Origin: Solirubrobacterales bacterium
GTDB lineage: Bacteria > Actinomycetota > Thermoleophilia > Solirubrobacterales > Solirubrobacteraceae
Direction: 5' to 3'
Assembly: GCA_003138355.1 (NCBI GenBank)
Contig: PLFX01000054.1
Span: 62,001-126,000 of the forward strand
DNA: 64,000 nucleotides
Positions 37,119-46,191 of this stretch are shown piece after piece; positions within the stretch are counted from its first letter, which is position 1, and the number at the start of each line of letters is the position of its first letter. A program made the translations under genes and the position numbers. A model generated the notes under the pieces. That model did not search any database and was not told the DNA's origin. It saw nothing but the letters and a program-made list of their open reading frames with translations.

Positions 37119-38618
37119 ATGTGGGTGCACAGGCGACGCCAGCCGCGGGCCGCCGGCGCGGCGGCTGGCGCCTCGCACACGGGCCAGTCGGTGGCGGTCG
37201 AGTCTGGCGCGGCTCGCCCGCTCCGGAGGTTCATCACCTGGCCTGCGCTGGCGATGATGACCGTCGGATCGGTTGGCTACTTGGGATCGGCGCCGGCGAC
37301 CGCTGTGCTCGGACTCGCCTCCGTCTTCCTGTACGTCCTGCCCGCGTTCGTGTTCCTGGTCCCCGTGTCACTGGTCGCGGCAGAACTCGCCTCCGGGTGG
37401 CCGGACGGCGTCTACAACTGGGTCCGCGAGGGCATCTCGGCTCCGATGGGCCTGGTTGCGGTGTGGTGCCAGTTTGCCCAGACGGTCTTCTACTACCCGG
37501 CGCTGCTTGCCTTCGTCGGCAGCACGCTCGCCTACACGATCGATCAGCGTCTGGCCGGCAACGGGGTCTACACCGCCGCGATCATCATCGTGCTCTTCTG
37601 GGGCGGCGTGCTGGTGTCCTCACGGGGCGTCTCGCTCGTGGCGAAGCTCGCCTCGCGCGGGACAGTGATCGGGACGCTGATCCCGGGAGTCATCCTCGTC
37701 GTCCTCGGCGTGATCTACCTCGTGGAGGGCAACCATTCGGCGGCGCCGATGAACACTCATCACATCCTGCCCGCGTGGAGTGGACTGGCGAGCATCGTCC
37801 TGATCGTCAACAGCTTCTTCACCTACGCCGGAGTCGAGATCAACGCCGTGCACGTCGACGAGCTTCGCAACCCGGGGCGGGACTATCCGAAGTCGATCTT
37901 TGTTGCGATGGCGCTCGTGCTGGCGGTCTTCATCTTCCCGACGCTGGCGATCGCGTGGGTGATTCCGGCGAACCACATCAGCTTCACCGCCGGCGTCATG
38001 CAGGCCTTCAACAGCTTCATGACGCACTTCGGTATCGGCTTCGCCGTGCCGGTGATCGCGATTGCTCTGGCAGTTGGGGCCCTGGCCGGCATGATGGCCT
38101 GGCTGGACGGGCCATCCGAGGGCCTTGTGCGGATCGGTCGTGAACAGGGCTACCTGCCTCCGTACTTCCAAGAGGTCAACGGTCAGGGCATCGAGGTCCA
38201 CATCCTGACCGCACAAGCCCTCGTGATTACGGTCATCGCGCTGCTCTACGCGTTCGTCCCGACCGTTTCGAGTGCCTACTGGATCTTCACCGCGCTGGCT
38301 ACGCAGGTGTACCTGATCATGTACGTCCTGATGTTCATTGCCGCAGTGCGTCTGCGTCATGCGCAGCCAGATCATCCACGCGGATATCGTGCGCCCGCGC
38401 TCAGGCTGCTGTGCCTGGTTGGCGGGCTGGCGTCGGTGATCGCGTTCCTGATCGGCTTCGTCTCGCCGTCACAGCTCGCCCACACGAGCCCGCTCGTGTA
38501 TGCGGGACTGATCGCGGCTGGGATTCTCATCCTCGGTGTCCTCCCACCGCTGCTGCTCCACCGTTTTCGGAAACCGGGCTGGAAGGCGACCGGGGTCGGC
38601 GAGCGCGCCCAGCCCTAG
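37119..38618 (+). CDS. APC-superfamily amino-acid permease (GadC/YjeM-like)
   Basis: 499 aa with 12 membrane helices. The opening segment FITWPALAMMTVGSVGYLGSAPATAVLG matches the glutamate/GABA antiporter-type branch of the APC superfamily. FTYAGVEINAVHVDELRNPGRDYPKS, the cytosolic loop after helix 6, is a strong family signature, as is AGMMAWLDGPSEGLVRIGREQGYLPP. The first about 35 residues are Arg/Ala-rich and may not be real; a GTG near 37189 is an alternative start. The exact amino acid or amine carried cannot be told. No decarboxylase gene lies next to it, which weakens an acid-resistance role. Confidence 0.88.
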   Translation: MWVHRRRQPRAAGAAAGASHTGQSVAVESGAARPLRRFITWPALAMMTVGSVGYLGSAPATAVLGLASVFLYVLPAFVFLVPVSLVAAELASGWPDGVYNWVREGISAPMGLVAVWCQFAQTVFYYPALLAFVGSTLAYTIDQRLAGNGVYTAAIIIVLFWGGVLVSSRGVSLVAKLASRGTVIGTLIPGVILVVLGVIYLVEGNHSAAPMNTHHILPAWSGLASIVLIVNSFFTYAGVEINAVHVDELRNPGRDYPKSIFVAMALVLAVFIFPTLAIAWVIPANHISFTAGVMQAFNSFMTHFGIGFAVPVIAIALAVGALAGMMAWLDGPSEGLVRIGREQGYLPPYFQEVNGQGIEVHILTAQALVITVIALLYAFVPTVSSAYWIFTALATQVYLIMYVLMFIAAVRLRHAQPDHPRGYRAPALRLLCLVGGLASVIAFLIGFVSPSQLAHTSPLVYAGLIAAGILILGVLPPLLLHRFRKPGWKATGVGERAQP

Positions 38619-38678
38619 CCGATCGACGTCACAGCGACCGCTCGCGTGCAAGGGGAGGGCGTGAGTTGAACCCGGCGC

Positions 38679-39215
38679 TCACTTCGTGCAGGTCGCGCTG
38701 TGGACCTCCTCGACGAGCGTCGCGAGCTTCTTTGAGACCGTGTGGATCTCCTCCGTCAGCTTTGTGTTCTGCTGCAACAGATCGGTCTGGAACCGAGCCA
38801 GCTCGTCACGGTGCGCCGCGGCCGCCGCCTCGTTGGCGAAATCGGTCCGCGTCTGTGCCTTCTGAGCGATGATCACCAGCGCGCCGGTGTAGAAGGCGAC
38901 GCCCGAGAAGATCAGGTTCAGCAGGATCCACGGCTCGGGGTCGAACTGTCCGCCCTTGCCGAGCGCCGTGAAGGTGTGCTCGAGATACGGGATCGCTCCG
39001 TTGATCAGCACCCAGCCAAGGATGATCAGCGAGCCGATTACTACGAACGCAACTGTGCCCATCCCGCTCGCGACGCCCTCGGCAACGCGCTCCATGAAGC
39101 TGCTGCCGCCGGCGTAGGGCGAGGTCTTCCCGTCCGCATCGGGCTGGTAGTGCTTGTGGCGGCGCAGCGGGTCGAGCTTCGTCACGATTCCCGGCGTAGC
39201 CTCGGCTGTAGCCAT
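38679..39215 (-). CDS. DUF1003 membrane protein
   Basis: 178 aa from the ATG at 39215, which has AAGGAG 7 nt upstream; a longer frame starting at 39248 lacks such a site. Two membrane helices are at about 50-73 (TVAFVVIGSLIILGWVLIN) and 95-117 (WILLNLIFSGVAFYTGALVIIAQ), the second followed by a coiled-coil-like helix with QTRTDFANE. These are the DUF1003 features; the family occurs widely, with no settled function. The C-terminal helical tail (QNTKLTEEIHTVSKKLATLV) looks like a coiled coil. It is convergent with the permease gene. Confidence 0.9.
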   Translation of the reverse strand: MATAEATPGIVTKLDPLRRHKHYQPDADGKTSPYAGGSSFMERVAEGVASGMGTVAFVVIGSLIILGWVLINGAIPYLEHTFTALGKGGQFDPEPWILLNLIFSGVAFYTGALVIIAQKAQTRTDFANEAAAAAHRDELARFQTDLLQQNTKLTEEIHTVSKKLATLVEEVHSATCTK

Positions 39216-39449
39216 GAGCCTCTCCTTCGGTGTTGAGTGAGCGTTCAACGCACCGGGTGTCTCGTCTGATTTGAGCTGCTCTGCCTCTCAGCCTGAACAC
39301 CAGGATCGACAACCTACTCACGAGCTCGCACGACTCCCCGACAGAGATCGCGTTCGCAGTCGCCGATGCAGCAAGGCAATCATGCGCCAAGCCGTCCCTG
39401 GCGCCTGCTTGTACCCTCGGCTTTTTCATCGAGCCACCGGAGGAGAGCG

Positions 39450-39743
39450 ATGCCGAGCTACGTCGTGTTGATGAATTGGACCGATCAGGGCGTGAAGGGC
39501 TTCAGGGACAGCGTCGAGCGCGCCGAAGCTGCGGAGATCGCTCTGAGTCCTGCTGGTATCTCGTTCACGGATCTTCGCTGGACCGTCGGTGCGTACGACG
39601 TGATCGCCACGCTAGAGGCCCCAGACGAGGAGACGCTCGCCGCGGCGTTGCTCGCGCTCGCGGCACAGGGCAACCTTCGTACGACGACGCTGCGGGCGTT
39701 CAGCGCCGAGGAGATGAGGGGCGTCATCGCGAAGGCGACCTAG
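39450..39743 (+). CDS. GYD domain protein
   Basis: 97 aa dimeric alpha+beta-barrel-type small protein. It begins SYVVLMNWTDQGVKGFRDSVERAEAAE and contains TVGAYDVIATLEAPDEE, the GYD-type core (here G-A-Y-D). The start ATG at 39450 has an ideal GGAGGAG 5 nt upstream. Length and pattern match family PF08734 as I know it. Function is unknown for the family; ligand-binding or mono-oxygenase-like roles have been suggested for related folds. It stands alone between DUF1003 (divergent) and the Usp gene (convergent). Confidence 0.9.
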   Translation: MPSYVVLMNWTDQGVKGFRDSVERAEAAEIALSPAGISFTDLRWTVGAYDVIATLEAPDEETLAAALLALAAQGNLRTTTLRAFSAEEMRGVIAKAT

Positions 39744-39808
39744 GGATCGCCGAACTCGACCGCGGGCGGCAGGGCTGGCTCAGGACGGGCTGCGAGGGCG
39801 TGCCGCGC

Positions 39809-40279
39809 TCATCGGCTCGCTCCCGCGTGGACGACGAGAACGGAGCGCCGCGAGTGCGCTGCCACGGAGCCTGCGACGCTTCCCACCAGCGCACCCGCGA
39901 GCCCAGTGCGCCCGTGCGAGCCGAGCACGATCAGACACGCGTCCCGCTCGTCGGCGGTGTCAGCGATCACCCTCCACGCTGGGGCGCCCTCGATGGCCAA
40001 GCTCTCCGCCTGGAACCCAGCGGCTTGGGCGAGTTCGGCTCCGGCCGCGGCGGTTTCCTCAGCGGCCTGTCTTACCTGGACGATCTGCTCGGCGTCGAAG
40101 GGGAGCTTCCCGACTGGAATGAACCCGACGTCGAAGGGTCGCCAGACCGTGAGCACGAGTGCGCGACTGGCCCGCGGGCCCAGCAGGCGTCCTGCCTCTT
40201 CGATTGCGTGTTTGGCGAGCTCTGAGCCGTCGTAGGCGAACACGACGGGATGCGCCGTGGTGGGGTCGACTGTCGTCAT
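39809..40279 (-). CDS. Universal stress protein (UspA family)
   Basis: 156 aa, a single Usp domain. The ATP-binding motif G-2x-G-9x-G-S is intact: GSHGRTGLAGALVGSVAGSVAAHS spans it, with preceding IVL, and the N-terminal VVFAYDGSELAKHAIE supplies the Asp. It should therefore bind ATP like MJ0577-type Usp proteins. ATG overlaps the stop of the upstream MFS gene by 4 nt (ATGA), so the two are translationally coupled. This suggests that the Usp protein monitors or supports the stress linked with that efflux pump. Confidence 0.94.
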   Translation of the reverse strand: MTTVDPTTAHPVVFAYDGSELAKHAIEEAGRLLGPRASRALVLTVWRPFDVGFIPVGKLPFDAEQIVQVRQAAEETAAAGAELAQAAGFQAESLAIEGAPAWRVIADTADERDACLIVLGSHGRTGLAGALVGSVAGSVAAHSRRSVLVVHAGASR

Positions 40280-41769
40280 GACTCGATCGGCTGATCGGCG
40301 AGGCGTGAATAGGACGAGCGACTACGGACCGCGTCCAGCAGCGGCGGCGAGTGCCATCCTGGTCCTTCACCGCCCAGAAATGCCACCATATTCGCCGCCT
40401 GCGGTCGCGCGCCGCCCAAGAGGTAGATGAGCACCGCGGCGCCAGCGCCGCCGACTGCCAGCCCCAGGCCGATCCACAGCGCGATGCCCGTTCCCGCTCT
40501 CGGGTTGCCGCCGACGGTTAGGGCGAAGTGGGCAAAGATCGGCGCGATCATGAATGCCGCGACCGCGCGCAGGAGCTCGACGATCGCGAACACCCGCTGC
40601 AGGTTTGCCGCAGGAAGCGAGAAGCCGGCGCAGAAAAGCGCCGGCGCGACGGTCGCCCCGAGACCGATCCCGGTCAGCGCCGAGCCGACGAGCGTGAGCG
40701 TCTGGCTTGGCGGGAGCTGGATGCGGAACACCGCGATGCCGGCGGCGAGGAAGACCATCCCGGCGAGCGGCAGGTATTGGAGCGCCCGTCGCTGGAGCAC
40801 GAGGCCGAGAACGATCGCCGTCAGGACCGCGCCCGCGAGCTCTGGGAGGTATAGGAGCCCGACGTGCAGGGCGCTGTAACGGGCCGCCAGCAGGCTCGCG
40901 GTCAGCGCGCTCGCCGATACGGACGCAGCGGCTGCGCACAGGGCGATGACTATGCCCGCTACGGGGATCGTGCTCGAAAGCATGGTCTTGATCGTCAGCA
41001 GTGGACGCTTGGCGCGGTACTGGTAGACGACCAGCGAGACGATCAGCGCAAGTCCACCGATTAGCGGCACGAATGTTTGGACGCCCAGGAACCGGTGCGT
41101 CAGCAGCTCAGAAGCGCCGTAGAAGGCCGCAACCGGGCCGCCGGCCGCCAGAAGGATCGCGGCGCCGTCACGGGGCGCCCTGGGGTCAGCCGCCGGAGCG
41201 TCCTCGAAGGTGAGTAGCGCCAGCACCAAGGCGGCGGCTGCGATGCCCGCGACGATCCAGAACAGCGGTCGCCAGGCGTGCGCGCCTGCCTGCAGACCGC
41301 CGATTGTCGGTCCGAGCGTCACCGCGCCGAAGATGCACATGCTCATGATCACCGCCGTCGAGCGCAGCTTTTCGGGACCGAAGCTGAGCGCCAGCGGTGG
41401 CACAGCCGCGATCAGCAGCAGGCTGGTGCACAGACCCTGCAGCAAGTGGCCCGCGATGAACATCTCCGCGCTTTGCGCCGAGGCCGCCAGCACCGACCCG
41501 ATGACGAGCAGCACCACGTACAGGACCATCATTCGCCGCTGGCGCAGATGTTGTGCGAGCTGCACCGCCAGCACCGTCCCCACGGCATACGCGGCGTTGG
41601 CCATCCCTGACCCCAAGCTCAACGTCTGCAAGCTGGTGTGAAGCTGACGGGCGATGATCGGGGTGATCGGACCGATCGCCGACGACAGCGCAAGGTAGGG
41701 GATCAAAGCGAGCATCACCATCGCCGCCGCCGCGGGGTAGCGCCCTGCAAGCGGACCCTGCCTGATCAT
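40276..41769 (-). CDS. MFS transporter (DHA2-like, 14 helices)
   Basis: 497 aa, about 14 membrane helices. N-terminal LIPYLALSSAIGPITPIIARQL, motif C-like GPTIGGLQAGAHAWRPLFW in helix 5 and loop VYQYRAKRPLLTIKTM are those of drug/proton antiporters. Motif A between helices 2 and 3 is weak (QLAQHLRQRRMM). The start is supported by AGGTGG 7 nt upstream. The substrate is unknown. The gene is the first of a two-gene operon with a Usp protein. No regulator gene is adjacent. Confidence 0.87.
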   Translation of the reverse strand: MIRQGPLAGRYPAAAAMVMLALIPYLALSSAIGPITPIIARQLHTSLQTLSLGSGMANAAYAVGTVLAVQLAQHLRQRRMMVLYVVLLVIGSVLAASAQSAEMFIAGHLLQGLCTSLLLIAAVPPLALSFGPEKLRSTAVIMSMCIFGAVTLGPTIGGLQAGAHAWRPLFWIVAGIAAAALVLALLTFEDAPAADPRAPRDGAAILLAAGGPVAAFYGASELLTHRFLGVQTFVPLIGGLALIVSLVVYQYRAKRPLLTIKTMLSSTIPVAGIVIALCAAAASVSASALTASLLAARYSALHVGLLYLPELAGAVLTAIVLGLVLQRRALQYLPLAGMVFLAAGIAVFRIQLPPSQTLTLVGSALTGIGLGATVAPALFCAGFSLPAANLQRVFAIVELLRAVAAFMIAPIFAHFALTVGGNPRAGTGIALWIGLGLAVGGAGAAVLIYLLGGARPQAANMVAFLGGEGPGWHSPPLLDAVRSRSSYSRLADQPIES

Positions 41770-41939
41770 CGCGAAGCCACCTGGGCGTCGCCACGGACCG
41801 GGCGAAACGAAAGAGCGCGAAGGTTCATCGATTCGGGAAGCGCGGCACCCCGCGCGGATGGCGCGAGCTCTCCAGCCGCCCGCCCGGCATTATCGCTGAC
41901 AGCGGCATTCGGCCAGGCGTGAACTCGAGCACGCTCCTG

Positions 41940-44900
41940 CTACCGCCGATCAGCAGTAACGCGGAGGCCCTGGGCTACAACGGAGTGCGCGCTGCTGCCC
42001 CGGACCGATGATTCTGCTCGAGCACCCGGCGCGTAGGCCATCACCTCCCGGATGATTGCCGGACCGTAGGCGTAGTCGTTTGGCTTGAGGGCGGCCGCCG
42101 CGGTCGATGCCGGCCAGAACCACGGCTTGGCGCCGCCGGCAGAGCCGCCGAAGTTGACGCGCTCGACCTGGATCCGGATCGCCCGCGCGAGCAGCGGACG
42201 GAACTGGGAGAGCACGGCTCGGTCGTAGAAGAGGTTGTGGTGGGAGGCGACACGCCGCCAGCGGCCGTCAGGGCTCTCGGCGAGGACGTTCCAGCTGCGG
42301 ATTCCCGGCATAATGCTGCCGACCGAGGAGGTGGCAAGCAGCACTCGGTCGATGCGCTCGGTGTGTGGGAATGTGACTGTTAGCTGCGGCCAGGGGTCGC
42401 CATAGGCTGATCCCCATGCCGGGCTGCCCGCGAGGTCGCCGACATTGTCGGCGGTCGCGTCACCGTCGATCGCGGCGTGCGCAGGGTTCGCCCGCGTGCT
42501 GGAGCTGGCGCTTGCGGTCGATCCGCTGGATGCAAGAGCGAGATCCGGGCCGAACGCCTCCGACGGTGCGAGGCTGACACTGTCGCCGGCGGGGAGCACA
42601 AGATAGGAGACGGCCCTGTCGAGCGTGAGGTCAAGGCCATTAGTGAGCGAGACCGAGCGCCTGGCGCCGTATTCGTTGACGAGCGTTGCGTGCGGGTCCG
42701 TGCCTTGGACCAAGCGGAAGACGGCGCGCAGCGCGATGTCATCGGTCCAGCATGCCACCGTCGTCGTGCCACCACTAGCGCTGAACTGCGCCGCGTAGGT
42801 CAGCGGCATTCCGGTCTGAAGCCAACCCTCGAAGGTGCGGCCGGCCGTCTGGCTGGTCTCTACCATCGCGGCGAGGGCTGCCGGCTTGACATCGGTGTCG
42901 CCATAGATCAGCGAGAAGTCGACGCCGTCTGTGGTCCACGTTCCCTGGTAATCCAGGTACTCCATGACGGGGATCCCCAAGGCATGCATCCACAGCTCGG
43001 CGCGGACGAGCCGGTCGGCCTGGTCGAAGTAGTCCTCGGGCCCATTTGACCACCAACCGACCTCGGTGATCCAGACCGGCATCGCCCCGGCATTGTTGGC
43101 GGCCATCAGTGCGCGAAGAGAGGCATAGGCGGCTGCGAACCCCTGCTCCTCGAACCCGCGATTGTGGCCCGTGTAAGGGTGGATCGCTGCGATATCCATG
43201 TAGCGGAACCCGCCTGCGGCGGCGATCCCCTGCCAGTAGCTGAGCTCCATGCCAACGACAGTCCCGCCGATCACCTCGGCCGTGGGGTCGACGCTCTTGA
43301 CTGCCTCGTAGAACGGTGCGAGCACCTTGTCCACGTATGCACCCGGCGAGCCATAGGTTGCGTTCGGCTCGTTCCACGCCTCCCAGTAATGCACCTCGTT
43401 CTTCCAGTGCGCAACGACCGCGGCGACGCGAGCACCCCAGGTGCCGTTGGCGACGAACGCGGTCTCCGGTCCGCCGCTCCCGACCTGCACACTGAACACG
43501 ACGTGGTCGGCGGCGGCCTCTTGGGCGGCGGCCGCGATCTCCGCGTCGTAGGCCGAGAAATCGGTCGGGCCCGAGGTGCCGTCCGGCAGCATCTGTGACC
43601 AGTTGAGCGTGACCCGTACGCCGCCCGTCCCGAAGACGTTGGCCAGAACAGCGCCGTTGGCCCCGGCCGATGAGTTGAAGTTTGGAAGCGTCGCCGGGTT
43701 CAGCGTGTCACCGGCCGCGCCGACCGCGTAGTCGACGCATTGCGCGGAGATGGCTTTGGAGTGCTGGTAGAGCCGAACGTCGATCTCGTAGGGGCCGGGA
43801 ACCGCAGCCGGCAGGCGCAGCGGCACTCCCTGCTGAATGCGCGCCGCCGTGAGCGCAACCGAATATGTTCGGCCGCCTCCGCTCTCGGCTTGTGCGGCGT
43901 CGAGCACCCTGTAGCTGAGGCGCAAGTTGGAGAGCTGCTTCCACCACGGATCGAACACGGCGGTTGCGGTTGGCCGCTGCCCGGGAGCGAAGTATCCGGC
44001 GATTTCCCCGAGGCGAACGCCCGCTCCGATGCCGAGACCGGGAGGAGTAGGACTCGGTCCGAGTGCTTCGCGCATAACGTCGCGGACCGCGATTCTTGCG
44101 ACCGTCTGGGTCGACACCCATGGCCCGCCGTTCTCGAGGTATAGCGTCGAGCCCCTCAACTGCAAAGCAGCCCTCTGGCTGAGCACGCCAACCTGTGAGT
44201 CGGGCATCGTGCCGAGGAGGAGGCCGTCGCTGGAGAAGACCTCGAGGCCGCGACCCGAGTCGGCCACCACATAGCGTCCGTTGGGTAGCTGCACGGCGCC
44301 GCCCTGCAGGTAGAAGTCGAATTCGCCGGGCACTGGCGACTGGGCGCGGCCCGCGCCGCCAAATGAGAAGACTGGCCGAAGACCGCGGTTGTATTTGCGC
44401 ACATAGGCCGAGTCGGTCGCCACCAGCCCGCCGTCCGGCGCTGTCGTAAAGAGGACGCCCTTCACCGGCCGCGAGCCGATGTACCGCCCGCGGGCGTTGT
44501 AAAGGCGAGCCGGTCCACTTTGCTCGGTGGCGCCGACCACCCACTCGCGACCGAGCTGATGGCCGAAGATGCCGGTCAGCTGCTGCTGCTGCTCCGTGAT
44601 CGTCCACTGCACCGTGCCGGCGGGGCTCAGCTTGACGAGCTGGTCGCTGGCGCGCTCCACGTAGAGCGCGCCGTCGGGGTCGACAGCGAATGAGTTCACT
44701 GAGTGCGCCCAAGGGATTGCGACGCTGCGCAGCAGCATGCCGCTCATGCTGAACTCGTCGATAGCGCCGTTGTTCGCTGCGACGAAGATGACCCCGCGGG
44801 CGATCTCCATGTCGCCGATTGCCAGCGGCGAGGTGAGCGCCAATGGCTTGGCTTCATCGGGCGGCTCGGTGGAAGCCGTCACCTCACGGGGATGCGCTAC

Positions 44901-45074
44901 GCCGCAGAGGGGTGTGGCTGTCGTGTGGGCGGAGCGGCTCGCAGCGCTCGCAGACGCAGGCGCCGGCATCTCGGCGAACCCTGCCGCGATGAGTGCGAGA
45001 GCACTACCCGCGGCCAGCAGTAAGCGAATGCGACGCCTCGGCGCGGCCGTGTCAAAGCGAAAGACGCTGGGCAT
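41940..45074 (-). CDS. Secreted multidomain glycoside-hydrolase-like protein (NHL-like, TIM barrel, F5/8 type C)
   Basis: 1044 aa from the ATG at 45074; longer frames are low-complexity. A signal peptide (RLLLAAGSALALIAAGF) is followed by an Ala/Ser-rich stretch. Residues about 75-330 look like NHL/beta-propeller repeats (FAVDPDGALYVE, AVQLPNGRYVVADSG). A linker region (about 350-450) precedes a glycoside-hydrolase TIM barrel at about 470-760. The barrel has a candidate acid/base Glu569 in EAWNEPN and a nucleophile Glu671 in WITEVGWWS, the clan A pattern (GH39/GH5-like). Residues about 875-1030 form an F5/8 type C (carbohydrate-binding) domain with YGDPWPQLTVTF and RIQVERVNF. It probably acts on surface or environmental polysaccharide. 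Substrate unknown. Confidence 0.82.
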   Translation of the reverse strand: MPSVFRFDTAAPRRRIRLLLAAGSALALIAAGFAEMPAPASASAASRSAHTTATPLCGVAHPREVTASTEPPDEAKPLALTSPLAIGDMEIARGVIFVAANNGAIDEFSMSGMLLRSVAIPWAHSVNSFAVDPDGALYVERASDQLVKLSPAGTVQWTITEQQQQLTGIFGHQLGREWVVGATEQSGPARLYNARGRYIGSRPVKGVLFTTAPDGGLVATDSAYVRKYNRGLRPVFSFGGAGRAQSPVPGEFDFYLQGGAVQLPNGRYVVADSGRGLEVFSSDGLLLGTMPDSQVGVLSQRAALQLRGSTLYLENGGPWVSTQTVARIAVRDVMREALGPSPTPPGLGIGAGVRLGEIAGYFAPGQRPTATAVFDPWWKQLSNLRLSYRVLDAAQAESGGGRTYSVALTAARIQQGVPLRLPAAVPGPYEIDVRLYQHSKAISAQCVDYAVGAAGDTLNPATLPNFNSSAGANGAVLANVFGTGGVRVTLNWSQMLPDGTSGPTDFSAYDAEIAAAAQEAAADHVVFSVQVGSGGPETAFVANGTWGARVAAVVAHWKNEVHYWEAWNEPNATYGSPGAYVDKVLAPFYEAVKSVDPTAEVIGGTVVGMELSYWQGIAAAGGFRYMDIAAIHPYTGHNRGFEEQGFAAAYASLRALMAANNAGAMPVWITEVGWWSNGPEDYFDQADRLVRAELWMHALGIPVMEYLDYQGTWTTDGVDFSLIYGDTDVKPAALAAMVETSQTAGRTFEGWLQTGMPLTYAAQFSASGGTTTVACWTDDIALRAVFRLVQGTDPHATLVNEYGARRSVSLTNGLDLTLDRAVSYLVLPAGDSVSLAPSEAFGPDLALASSGSTASASSSTRANPAHAAIDGDATADNVGDLAGSPAWGSAYGDPWPQLTVTFPHTERIDRVLLATSSVGSIMPGIRSWNVLAESPDGRWRRVASHHNLFYDRAVLSQFRPLLARAIRIQVERVNFGGSAGGAKPWFWPASTAAAALKPNDYAYGPAIIREVMAYAPGARAESSVRGSSAHSVVAQGLRVTADRR

Positions 45075-45196
45075 CCCGAGTCCAACAACGGTAGCCCACG
45101 ACGTTTGCCGGCGTCGAGGCCGCCCGCGCCGTGTTGCCCGTTTGCATGCGCGCCGGTGGCCACGGTCGTGGTTAGCTGGCTCGCGCCTCGAGCGCG

Positions 45197-45898
45197 TCAC
45201 TTCCGCCCGCACGCGCGCAACAGCGGCGCGATGATCCCCTCCGCGTGGCGGCCCGCGTCGCGCTCGAGAAAGCGCGCGAACGCGCTGATCGAGCCGTCGT
45301 CTGAGATCGAGCGCACGATCGCGCACGGCACGCCCGCCTCGGCGCATACCTGCGCCACGGCGGCGCCCTCCATCTCGACGGCGAGCGCGTCCGGAAGGCG
45401 CTCGCGCAGCTCCGCGATCTCGGCGGGCTCGAGGAAGCGGTCGCCGCTGACGACAAGGCCGCGCCAGACGCGCGCGCTCGAGCCGTCGGCGAACTCCTGC
45501 GCCGCCGCGAGGGCGAGCGCGCTGAGCGCCGTATCGCAGGGAACGCGCTCGACGCCTAGGCTCGGCACGCAGTAGCGGGGAAAGACCGGGCTCGCGTCGA
45601 GGTCGTGGTGGAGGGCGGCGGTGGCGACCACGATGTCGCCGAGCGCGAGCTCACGGGATACGGCGCCGGCGACGCCGATCAGAACGATGCGCTCCACGCC
45701 GTAGCGCTCGATCAAGAGCGTGGTGGTCGCGGCGACCGACGTCTTGCCGATCCCGGAAATGACCGCGACGGCCTCAACGGATTCGGCCTCCCCGCGGTGG
45801 AATAGCCGCCCGGCGACCAGCTCCGCACGGTCCGCGTCGAAATCGGCGAGCACGGCGTCGAGCTCTTGCGGCATCGGGGCGAGGATCCCTACGCGCAT
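45197..45898 (-). CDS. mtnN: 5'-methylthioadenosine/S-adenosylhomocysteine nucleosidase
   Basis: Cytosolic enzyme that splits adenine from MTA and SAH, recycling these by-products of SAM use. 233 aa from the ATG at 45898 (MRVGILAPMPQELDAV); the longer frame upstream is not conserved. Signature elements are VISGIGKTSVAATTTLL near the N terminus, IGVAGAVSRELALGDIVVA, and the substrate loop AVEMEGAAVAQVCAEAGVP (Glu-Met-Glu). The catalytic Asp is in RSISDDG. These match the MtnN/Pfs family closely. No SD sequence is apparent. Neighbours are unrelated. Confidence 0.94.
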   Translation of the reverse strand: MRVGILAPMPQELDAVLADFDADRAELVAGRLFHRGEAESVEAVAVISGIGKTSVAATTTLLIERYGVERIVLIGVAGAVSRELALGDIVVATAALHHDLDASPVFPRYCVPSLGVERVPCDTALSALALAAAQEFADGSSARVWRGLVVSGDRFLEPAEIAELRERLPDALAVEMEGAAVAQVCAEAGVPCAIVRSISDDGSISAFARFLERDAGRHAEGIIAPLLRACGRK

Positions 45899-45959
45899 CG
45901 CCGCGCACGCTACCTCGCGCCGGCCCGGCGCGCGGACGCCCTCAACGTAGACTGATTTC

Positions 45960-46133
45960 GTGCCGGTGCCGGTGCCGTTCAGCTCAGCGCTCGCGCGCGA
46001 GCTTGCTCCCGACGTGCTCTTCACCGGTGGGCACGAGTACCACCCGCCGCGCGAGTGGGCGTCGCTGCAAGAGATGGCGGCAGCCGCGGCCGTCGTCGTC
46101 CGCCTCGCCGGAATCTGGGCGCAAGCCTCTTAG
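45960..46133 (+). CDS. Possible 57-aa leaderless small ORF
   Basis: A GTG at 45960 opens a 57-codon frame to TAG at 46131-46133. The product starts PVPVPFSSALARELAPD and contains FTGGHEYHPPREWASL. A TAGACT hexamer (45948-45953), a good -10 element, lies 6 nt upstream, so the message would be leaderless, as is common in actinobacteria. There is no convincing -35 element. I recognise no family. The 293-bp gap between mtnN and the MarR gene holds nothing else that I can identify apart from the MarR promoter and operator. Low confidence. Confidence 0.33.
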   Translation: MPVPVPFSSALARELAPDVLFTGGHEYHPPREWASLQEMAAAAAVVVRLAGIWAQAS

Positions 46134-46163
46134 CCGGATCCGGTTCGGCACCCCCGGCGCCGG

Positions 46164-46172
46164 TGATAGAAT
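46164..46172 (+). promoter_or_regulatory. Extended -10 promoter of the MarR-MFS operon
   Basis: TG-A-TAGAAT, an extended -10 element, ends 2 bp before the operator palindrome. Transcription would start inside the operator, and the marR ATG is at 46192. Confidence 0.5.
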
Positions 46173-46173
46173 G

Positions 46174-46189
46174 CTTGCCGGCAGGCAAG
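46174..46189. promoter_or_regulatory. Putative MarR operator
   Basis: Inverted repeat CTTGCC-GGCA-GGCAAG (6-bp arms, 4-bp spacer) placed between the -10 element and the start codon of the MarR-family gene. The TTGCC/GGCAA arms are typical of MarR-family operators, and the position fits autorepression of the regulator and its efflux gene. Confidence 0.6.
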
Positions 46190-46191
46190 TA

